Assembly: GCA_030037695.1 (NCBI GenBank) | Contig: JASHQF010000024.1 | Location: forward strand, 1-6,373 | DNA length: 6,373 nucleotides | DNA from: Thermoplasmata archaeon | GTDB taxonomy: Archaea; Thermoplasmatota; Thermoplasmata; Lutacidiplasmatales; UBA184 | Direction: 5' to 3' | Part shown: one piece after another, positions 1-5,081 of the stretch | Numbering within the stretch: the first letter of the stretch is position 1 | Layout of the letters: the number at the start of each line of letters is the position of its first letter | Translations under genes and position numbers: made by a program | The notes under the pieces: generated by a model | Told to the model about the DNA's origin: nothing | What the model saw: the letters and a program-made list of their open reading frames with translations, nothing else | Database searches by the model: none

Positions 1-2753
1 CCGCCGGGGCCGGTACCGGCCGAACCGGGCGGGGGCGCGGTCGCGCGGGTCCGGGGCGTGCCCTGGCCCTGCTGGAGGCGCCACTGACCGTAGGGGAGGT
101 AGCTCGGCTGGCGCTTCCACCAGTCCCAGAACGCCCCCTCCGTGTAGTTGTCGCCGAGGGCCTTCTTCGCCTCCGCGCGGTAGCGCTCGGTGAAGTCGGC
201 GTACGCCTGGCGCTCGGGGTCGACGGCCTCCTCCCCGGGCTTACCGAGGAGCTGGACCGCGCACTCCGGGCAGTACTTGGAGCTCGCCGGGATCGTCGAC
301 GAGCAGCGGCTGCAGCGCACGACGTCCGTCTCGAACTCCGCCCCGCACTTCGGGCAGACCGTCGCGTTCTCGGGGATCAGATTGCCGCACTCGCCGCACT
401 CGACGAGCTTGCCGCCCGCCTGGCGACGGAAGAAGAACAGGAGCCCCACGATCACCACGACGACGCCGGCCGCGATCGCGAGCCACAGCCAGAGCTCGAG
501 ACCGAGGAACTTCTCGCCGAAGACGCCGAGCGGGCTCGTCGTGGGGGCGATCGTCGCGGCGACCCCCTGCTCGTACAGCCCGCCGCCTTCCTTCGCCGTG
601 TCGTTGTTGTAGACGATCGTGAGCCAGAACGTGTTGCCGAACGCGTTCGAGTGGGTCCCCGTGATCGACGTCGTGACGACCCAGGAGAGGGTGAACGTCG
701 TCGTCGAGCCGAGGTGGGGGAGCGGGTCGCTGAGGGCGATCCCCGCGAGGATCTGGACCTCGGTCTGGTCGTAGTAGAGCGTCGCGGTGAGCGAGCCGAT
801 CGGGCCCGCGCCACCGCTCTTCACCGCGACCTGGACGCCGAGCGTCTGGCCGATGTGGACGGTGTCGTCCGGGGCGCCGTTGGCGAGGACGGTGACGGCG
901 GTCACCTCGAACTTCACCGAGTACTGGGGGAAGTTGAACGTCGGACCGAAGTCGGTCGCCTGGTAGCCGTTGGTGCCGAAGGCGACCCCCGCCGGGTACG
1001 GGCTGACGCCGCCCCAGTAGGCGACCTCCTTCGCCGTCGTGCCCGCGTCGGTCGGGGCGGTCACGGAGATGTTGTAGTCCCCGAAGAAATCGCCGTCCGG
1101 TCCGCTCGTCCCCGTGATCTGGTTCGTGGCGAGCAGGAGGGAGGCGACGCCCGTGACCCCGGACTCCCCGTAGGCGGGACGCTCGTGGAGCTTGTCCCAC
1201 AGCTTCAGGTACCCCGCGATCGCGGGGTCCGACGTCGCGAAGGCGTTGTCGCCGTTGACCGTGAGGTTGTTGGCCTGCGTCGTGCCGTACGCGTAGTACG
1301 GCGTCGACTGGCCCCCGTCGACCTCGAGCACGCCGCCGCTGCCCGTCAGGTTGAACGACGCCCACCGGAAGAGGGTCGCCGTGCTCGTGGCGTCGGCGGT
1401 GATCGCCGCCGTCGCGTTCTCCGTCGGGATCGCGTTCGGGATCGAGAGGTTGCCGAGGAACGCGGTGGCGCCGTCGGTGAGCTGGAGCTGGTGGAGGAAC
1501 TCCGGGGCGCCGTTCGGCGCGTAGAAGCTGAGGTCCAGCGTCGAGTCCACGGTGCTGAGGCGCGAACCGGCGCCCGTGACCGTGACGTTGTAGCTGACGC
1601 GCGGGAGAAGCTGGATCGTCATCCCGGTGATCGAGCCGACCGCGGTGGAGTTCGCGATCGAGATCGCGATCTTGGACGGGGTGACACCGAAGTCGCCGGT
1701 ATAGTTCAGGTAGGCCACGGCCCCCTGCGTGTTGATCGCCTGGATCAGCGCGGCGTTGAACGGCACGGTGGTGACCGTGTTCGCCGTCTGCACCGCGACG
1801 AGACCGAGGCGGTAGGCGTGGCCGCCGTAATCGAGGACGACGCCGACCGTCCCGCTGACGGTGGCGGTGTAGTCGAAGGTGACCGTCCCGCCCTGGATCT
1901 CGTTCGCGTAGAGGAGGTCCTGCGTGACGCTCGTCGTGTCCGTGGCGGTGAGGAACTGGGTGACGTTGACCGCGGTGGAGATCACCTCGGTCGACGTGTT
2001 GGTGAGGGGCAGCGGCGCCGGCGTCCCGTTCTTGCTCACGTTGTTCTGGTAGGTGTTGTTGACGAGGCTGTGGAACAGGCTCACCTGGCCGCCCGCCGAG
2101 GCGTTCAGGTTCGGCGCGTAGCCGGTGTCCCCGACGAACGTCGCGTTGAGCCCCGTCTGGTGGGCCGACAGGAGGCCCGGGAACTGGGGGTTGCCCTCGA
2201 TCGTGGAATTGGTGAGGGTGAGGTTCGCGGTCGCTCCGGTCACGCGGATCCATCCGGCGAACGCGAGCGCGGAGTTCTCGAGGGACATCGCCCCCTCGAC
2301 GGTCAGGTTGAGCTTCCCGTACGTCGAGAGGGTGGTGAGGTCGGTCGTGATCGTGGAGTTGACGACCTCGACCGTCCCGCCACTGTTCACGAGGAAGTGG
2401 TAGATGTGGGAGAGGCGCTGCTGCGGAGTGCCGGCGGAGCCGACGAACTCCACGAACGAGAACGTGACCCCATGGAGGATCAGCGTCCCGCCGCTGTCGA
2501 CGGTGACGTTGCCCCCCTGGTAGTAGGTGGCGTTGCCGTTGAGCGGGGTGGTGATGTTGAACGTCTCCCCGTTCGTGACCACGAGGTCGCCGTGCGTGGC
2601 GGCCGGCGTCGCCGCCGGCTGGATCGCCCCGGCGGGCCCGGGGGCCCGCGGGAGGGGGGCGGAGAGCCCGGCCAGCGCGCTGGCGAGGACGACCCCGACC
2701 ACTACGGCCGCGAGGGCCGCCAGAACCATCGACTTCCAGCCAGACCGAGCCAT
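1..2753 (-). CDS. Large secreted, membrane-anchored surface protein with cytosolic double zinc ribbon (3' end outside window)
   Basis: The frame is open for 917 codons and runs off the left edge, so the C-terminus is missing. Residues 1 to about 32 form a Sec-type signal peptide: R3 and K7, then an Ala/Val/Leu core. Residues about 50-190 are Asn/Thr/Ser/Gly-rich short strands ending in polar turns, suggesting a right-handed beta-helix. About 22 N-x-S/T sequons precede the membrane helix, consistent with a glycosylated outer face. Residues about 612-735 look like an Ig/CARDB-like beta domain. A hydrophobic helix at about 752-775 is followed by FFFRR, placing the tail in the cytosol. The tail holds two CxxC-x10-CxxC ribbons (C786, C789, C800, C803; C814, C817, C828, C831). 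An acidic/aromatic segment (about 845-895, including WDWWKRQPSY) and a Pro/Gly/Thr linker follow. The first ATG was chosen because it gives the positive n-region; M9 is an alternative. Specific function is unknown; adhesion, S-layer association or surface sensing are inferences. Confidence 0.88.
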   Translation of the reverse strand, partial: MARSGWKSMVLAALAAVVVGVVLASALAGLSAPLPRAPGPAGAIQPAATPAATHGDLVVTNGETFNITTPLNGNATYYQGGNVTVDSGGTLILHGVTFSFVEFVGSAGTPQQRLSHIYHFLVNSGGTVEVVNSTITTDLTTLSTYGKLNLTVEGAMSLENSALAFAGWIRVTGATANLTLTNSTIEGNPQFPGLLSAHQTGLNATFVGDTGYAPNLNASAGGQVSLFHSLVNNTYQNNVSKNGTPAPLPLTNTSTEVISTAVNVTQFLTATDTTSVTQDLLYANEIQGGTVTFDYTATVSGTVGVVLDYGGHAYRLGLVAVQTANTVTTVPFNAALIQAINTQGAVAYLNYTGDFGVTPSKIAISIANSTAVGSITGMTIQLLPRVSYNVTVTGAGSRLSTVDSTLDLSFYAPNGAPEFLHQLQLTDGATAFLGNLSIPNAIPTENATAAITADATSTATLFRWASFNLTGSGGVLEVDGGQSTPYYAYGTTQANNLTVNGDNAFATSDPAIAGYLKLWDKLHERPAYGESGVTGVASLLLATNQITGTSGPDGDFFGDYNISVTAPTDAGTTAKEVAYWGGVSPYPAGVAFGTNGYQATDFGPTFNFPQYSVKFEVTAVTVLANGAPDDTVHIGQTLGVQVAVKSGGAGPIGSLTATLYYDQTEVQILAGIALSDPLPHLGSTTTFTLSWVVTTSITGTHSNAFGNTFWLTIVYNNDTAKEGGGLYEQGVAATIAPTTSPLGVFGEKFLGLELWLWLAIAAGVVVVIVGLLFFFRRQAGGKLVECGECGNLIPENATVCPKCGAEFETDVVRCSRCSSTIPASSKYCPECAVQLLGKPGEEAVDPERQAYADFTERYRAEAKKALGDNYTEGAFWDWWKRQPSYLPYGQWRLQQGQGTPRTRATAPPPGSAGTGPG

Positions 2754-2816
2754 GCCCCCTAGCGACGGAGGCTGCTCGCGGGCACTGTACACGTGCGAAT
2801 GGAGTCGAGGTCCCCC

Positions 2817-2826
2817 TATTTAAGGG
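2817..2826 (-). promoter_or_regulatory. TATA-like box for the surface-protein gene
   Basis: On the minus strand this reads CCCTTAAATA, the most AT-rich stretch in the divergent region. Archaeal TATA boxes are centred about 26 bases before the transcription start. That predicts initiation near 2795 and a leader of about 40 bases before the ATG at 2753. No good Shine-Dalgarno sequence precedes that ATG; the GGGGG at 2755-2759 lies only one base from it. The core is close to palindromic, so activity on the plus strand is possible. The call rests on composition and spacing only. Confidence 0.5.
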
Positions 2827-2894
2827 TCCCGCGAGGGCAACACCGCTTCACGGCCCGTTGGCGAGACGGGTACAGCCACCCTGGGGGGCCGTTC

Positions 2895-2959
2895 TCCGGA
2901 GGCCGATCGACCCTGGGTCAGCCGCTCCCCCCTTCCGGAGGCCCCCGGATCGACCCGGG
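2895..2959. repeat. Imperfect direct repeat pair in the divergent promoter region
   Basis: Two copies start with TCCGGAGGCC and end with GATCGACC followed by C/T and GGG. The left copy is 2895-2917. The right copy is 2934-2959 and has three extra bases (CCG) in the middle. The copies begin 39 bases apart, close to four helical turns. Each carries the palindromic core TCCGGA. This could be a pair of binding sites for a regulator of either divergent gene, or a chance product of GC-rich sequence. Confidence 0.4.
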
Positions 2960-3056
2960 AGATACCGGAGCGCGTGGGGGGTCGAGGGCCGGCGGACCGA
3001 CGGCGCCGGGCTCGGCTCCGTCACGACGCAGGCTTGAGTAGGGAGGGGTGCTTACC

Positions 3057-3063
3057 GGAGGAG
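3057..3063 (+). promoter_or_regulatory. Ribosome-binding site fixing the start at 3068
   Basis: GGAGGAG ends four bases before the ATG at 3068. It matches the GGAGG core complementary to the 3' end of 16S rRNA. It supports this ATG over the later in-frame ATG codons of residues 37 and 43, which would cut off the first beta strand. It also shows that this mRNA has a leader, unlike the PH-like gene opposite. Confidence 0.65.
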
Positions 3064-3067
3064 AGCG

Positions 3068-3490
3068 ATGCCGTCTGGGGCGCCAGCGGAGTCCGGTGAG
3101 GGCGCGGTCGGTTGGGTGCTGTTCGTCGCGGGTGAACCGTACCACGACGCCAATCCGGGAGGGACGAGGCCGGCGATGACGCTCGCTCTCCCTATGGGGG
3201 TACCCCTCGCCCGTTCGTGGGGGACGCACGAGCCCGGGGACGCGAAGCCGGGCCAGATCTACGGAAGGAACGCCGCGGTCGCCCGGCTGGTGCTCACGGT
3301 CGCCCGCCAGCACCGCATCCCGGTGCACGTGGTCGATGTCGACAACCCCGGCCGGAACGCCGAGCTGGTAGGCAGGCTGCTGTCGGGGGACGAGGCGTAC
3401 CCCGTCCTCGTGCGACCCGACGGGGGTCGCCTCGCCGGGAGCGAGTCGTTCGTCCCCGAGGTCGTCGAGCGGTTCTTCGGCGTCCCCTAG
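3068..3490 (+). CDS. Small hypothetical protein, cysteine-free, glutaredoxin/thioredoxin-fold-like
   Basis: This 140-residue soluble protein has no signal peptide and no membrane segment. Residues 15-21 (GWVLFVA) form a likely beta strand. A Gly/Pro-rich stretch follows to about residue 62. Residues 67-82 look like a helix, 85-91 (PVHVVDV) a strand, and 95-107 a second helix. At 111-127 comes a strand after a Tyr-Pro pair (YPVLVRPDGG), then a turn and a Gly-Ser pair, and a last helix at 129-137. This second-half order matches the cis-Pro strand, beta hairpin and terminal helix of glutaredoxin-like folds. The protein contains no Cys, so it cannot do CxxC redox chemistry. If the fold is right, a binding or structural role is more likely. 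I do not recognise the family. It starts with ATG after a good ribosome-binding site, and its TAG stop overlaps the stop of the convergent neighbour. Confidence 0.75.
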   Translation: MPSGAPAESGEGAVGWVLFVAGEPYHDANPGGTRPAMTLALPMGVPLARSWGTHEPGDAKPGQIYGRNAAVARLVLTVARQHRIPVHVVDVDNPGRNAELVGRLLSGDEAYPVLVRPDGGRLAGSESFVPEVVERFFGVP

Positions 3491-3960
3491 ACCCGGGAAG
3501 CCGCCGCGGCCCCCGGGGGGGGCGCCGCGGCGCCGAACGGCAGCGCCCGACCGTAGAGGGCCACGCATCGGGAGGTGCGGGCGTCGTCGATCCATTGCTG
3601 GATCTCGCCGCACCGGTTCGGGTCGCCGATGTAGACCGGCACGTGGTCGACGTTGACGGAGAACGTCGCGTCGATCCGGACGGGTCCGATCACTCCGCCC
3701 GCGAACCCTCCGCGGACCCTCACGCGACGGGCCGGAAGACCCTGGACGCGCTCCACGGCGAGGGAACTGATCTCCTCGAGGCCCCGGGACCATTCCGGCT
3801 TGCGCCGGAACGGTGCCGGGCGCCCCAAGAGGACGAATCGGTAGTTCGTGAGGACCCCCTGGCCCCGGGGGGCTACCCAACGATGAAGGACCGCCTCACC
3901 GGGTCGCAAGGCCCGATCCTCGAGCCCGTATCCCGAGACCGGGGGCGAGGCACCCGCCAC
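3487..3960 (-). CDS. PH/GRAM-like domain protein
   Basis: This 157-residue protein has no signal peptide and no membrane helix. Residues about 18-112 resemble the small PH-like domains of prokaryotes. There is an acidic lead-in (LRPGEAVLHRW), then a GVLTNYRFVLL strand pair at 35-45 matching the usual 'TNxRl' hairpin of GRAM/PH-like proteins, then an 'EISSLAVERV' strand at 63-72 and further basic strands to about 112. A helix at 115-128 containing W123 would be the capping helix. Residues 140-157 form an Ala/Pro/Gly tail. Such domains bind lipids or peptides, often at the membrane; the ligand here is unknown. It starts with GTG; no other start codon was found before the upstream in-frame stop, and a TATA-like element about 27 bases upstream fits a leaderless mRNA. 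It lies 54 bases after the dehydrogenase on the same strand, so some read-through is possible. Confidence 0.78.
   Translation of the reverse strand: MAGASPPVSGYGLEDRALRPGEAVLHRWVAPRGQGVLTNYRFVLLGRPAPFRRKPEWSRGLEEISSLAVERVQGLPARRVRVRGGFAGGVIGPVRIDATFSVNVDHVPVYIGDPNRCGEIQQWIDDARTSRCVALYGRALPFGAAAPPPGAAAASRV
3503..3531. repeat. GC-only inverted repeat at the convergent gene ends
   Basis: GCCGCGGC at 3503-3510 pairs with the same self-complementary octamer at 3524-3531. Inside, CCCC at 3511-3514 can pair with part of the G run at 3515-3522, leaving C3523 bulged. The hairpin lies 13 bases past the stop of the plus gene and inside the last codons of the minus gene, where it encodes the Ala/Pro-rich tail. 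There is no T tract, so it is not a typical archaeal terminator. It could protect the 3' end of the plus-strand transcript. Confidence 0.35.
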
Positions 3961-3983
3961 GGATCCGGTACGGTCTCCGGAGA

Positions 3984-3990
3984 CTTTAGA
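3984..3990 (-). promoter_or_regulatory. TATA-like element for the PH-like gene
   Basis: On the minus strand this reads TCTAAAG and is the only AT-rich patch in the 54-base gap after the dehydrogenase. Its centre is about 27 bases before the GTG at 3960, the distance expected between an archaeal TATA box and the transcription start. Transcription would therefore begin at or next to the start codon. No ribosome-binding sequence lies at the usual spacing, which agrees with a leaderless transcript. The match to a TATA consensus is imperfect. Confidence 0.4.
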
Positions 3991-4014
3991 TGCAGGGTGC
4001 CCGACCGGTCTCGG

Positions 4015-5070
4015 CTACGGGCCCTCCGGTCCCGGTCCCGGGCCGCGGAGCACGACCTTGCCGAACAGTTCGGCTGAGTCCAGGCGGCGGAACGCGGCCG
4101 GGCCGTCCTCGAACGGGAACGTCACGTCGATCACCGGGCGGAGCTCCCCCGACGCGAGGTGGCCGAGGACCTCGTCGAACTCCCGCGCCCCCGCCATCGT
4201 GCTCCCCCGGATCGACGCCTGGCGCCAGAACAGGGTGCGTACGTCGAGCTCCACCACGGGTCCAGCCGTCGCGCCGATCACGACGATCCGTCCCCCACGA
4301 CCGACGGCGCGCAGGGAGCGAGGGAGGGTGGGGGCACCGACCGAATCGAAGATGACGTCGAACCCCTTCTTCTCCGACGCCTGCCAGAGGACGCGATCGA
4401 GCGGGGTCGCGTCGTCGAACGTCACGAACGACGTGGCCCCGAGCCGGGCGACCGCCTCCTCCTTCGTCCGGTTCCGGGAAGCGACGGTCACGGTCGCGCC
4501 CAGCAGCCGGCCGACCTGGACCGCGGCGGGGGCGACCCCCCCGCCGGCGCCGACGACCGCGAGGCGATCGCCCGGGACGAGGCCCGCGACCGTCCGCAGG
4601 GCGCGCCACGCGGTCTGGAAGACGAGCGGGGCCGCCGCCCCCTGCTCGAACGTCCAGCCCTCCGGGAGGGGCCGAACGTTGCGGCGCGGGAGGCAAAGGA
4701 GCTCGGTGGCGGTCCCCTGGGTATGCTCCCCCACGATCCGGTAGGACCGGCACATCGCCTCGTCCCCGCGACGGCAGGCGTCGCACGTCCCGTCCCAGAG
4801 ACCGGGGTTGAGGAGCACCCGATCCCCCAACGCGAGGTCCGCCACTCCTTCGCCGAGCCGCTCCACGACCCCGGCCCCGTCGGAGCCGAGGACGTGGGGA
4901 CGCTCGACGGTCACCCCGGGGATCCCGGCCAACGTGAACCGGTCGAGTCGGTTGAAGGCTGCCGCTCGGAGCCGGACCCGTACCTCACCGGGGCCGGGGC
5001 TCGGCTCCGGGAGGTCGACGTAGGCGAGCCGATCGGTCCCGCCGTGCTCGGAAAAGCCGAACCCGCGCAC
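4015..5070 (-). CDS. Medium-chain dehydrogenase/reductase, quinone oxidoreductase / zinc-type alcohol dehydrogenase family
   Basis: This is a cytosolic NAD(P)-dependent oxidoreductase of 351 residues, the normal length for the family. Residues 1-130 form the GroES-like catalytic domain. GSDGAG (62-67) replaces the GHE motif of classical alcohol dehydrogenases. N40 and D43 (NRLD) sit where the catalytic Cys region would be, as in quinone oxidoreductase-like members. The structural zinc loop (93-107, DGTCDACRRGDEAMC) keeps C96, C99 and C107 but has Asp at the first ligand position. The Rossmann domain shows VVGAGGGV (172-179), with ASRNR after the second strand; the Ser-Arg pair favours NADPH. 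The later segments IGATAG, LFWRQASIRGSTM and FGKVVL are typical of the family. The substrate cannot be read from sequence. The GTG start is 7 bases after the cysS stop, so the two genes form an operon. Confidence 0.93.
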   Translation of the reverse strand: MRGFGFSEHGGTDRLAYVDLPEPSPGPGEVRVRLRAAAFNRLDRFTLAGIPGVTVERPHVLGSDGAGVVERLGEGVADLALGDRVLLNPGLWDGTCDACRRGDEAMCRSYRIVGEHTQGTATELLCLPRRNVRPLPEGWTFEQGAAAPLVFQTAWRALRTVAGLVPGDRLAVVGAGGGVAPAAVQVGRLLGATVTVASRNRTKEEAVARLGATSFVTFDDATPLDRVLWQASEKKGFDVIFDSVGAPTLPRSLRAVGRGGRIVVIGATAGPVVELDVRTLFWRQASIRGSTMAGAREFDEVLGHLASGELRPVIDVTFPFEDGPAAFRRLDSAELFGKVVLRGPGPGPEGP

Positions 5071-5074
5071 GCGG

Positions 5075-5081
5075 CCTCACC
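5075..5081 (-). promoter_or_regulatory. Ribosome-binding sequence overlapping the cysS stop
   Basis: On the minus strand GGTGAGG spans the cysS TGA (5079-5077) and ends four bases before the dehydrogenase GTG at 5070. GGTGA matches part of the GGAGGTGATC complement of archaeal 16S rRNA. The arrangement supports this GTG as the start and suggests that a ribosome finishing cysS can start the dehydrogenase directly. Confidence 0.45.

Larger units (their letters stand above)
2754..3067. other. Divergent intergenic region
   Basis: This 314-base stretch separates the start codons of the surface protein (minus) and the small redox-fold-like gene (plus). It holds the TATA-like box near 2817-2826, an imperfect direct repeat at 2895-2959, a weak hairpin (CCCGT at 2854-2858 with ACGGG at 2866-2870), and the ribosome-binding site of the plus gene at its right end. 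The octamer TACCGGAG occurs twice, at 2963-2970 and 3053-3060. I see no tRNA-like cloverleaf and no convincing small gene. No clear TATA box sits close to the plus-strand gene, so its promoter is unresolved. Confidence 0.7.

Noticed and set aside
241..2253. 670-codon open frame on the minus strand
   Set aside because: It is in another frame of the surface-protein gene and gives Arg/His/Pro-rich text with no motif, whereas the true frame has a signal peptide, membrane helix and zinc ribbons.
2632..2649. Perfect 8-base inverted repeat GCGGGCCC / GGGCCCGC
   Set aside because: It lies in the Ala/Pro/Gly linker after the signal peptide, where codon choice in GC-rich DNA readily makes such palindromes. 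No regulatory reason is evident.
651..2762. 703-codon open frame on the plus strand
   Set aside because: It is antisense to the surface-protein gene and has Arg/Val/Asp/Gly-heavy repetitive composition with no domain. Long antisense frames are expected in GC-rich coding sequence.
2854..2870. Small hairpin CCCGT / ACGGG in the intergenic region, considered as part of a tRNA or ncRNA
   Set aside because: There are only five pairs, no cloverleaf arms, no T-arm consensus and no nearby terminator.
2793..3041. 82-codon plus-strand frame in the intergenic region
   Set aside because: It has no ribosome-binding site, its composition is Gly/Pro/Arg/Ser-rich, and its start overlaps the TATA region. 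It looks like a chance frame.
2918..3880. 320-codon minus-strand frame spanning both convergent genes
   Set aside because: It is Arg/Pro-rich, without domain features, and overlaps two frames with better protein-like composition and starts.
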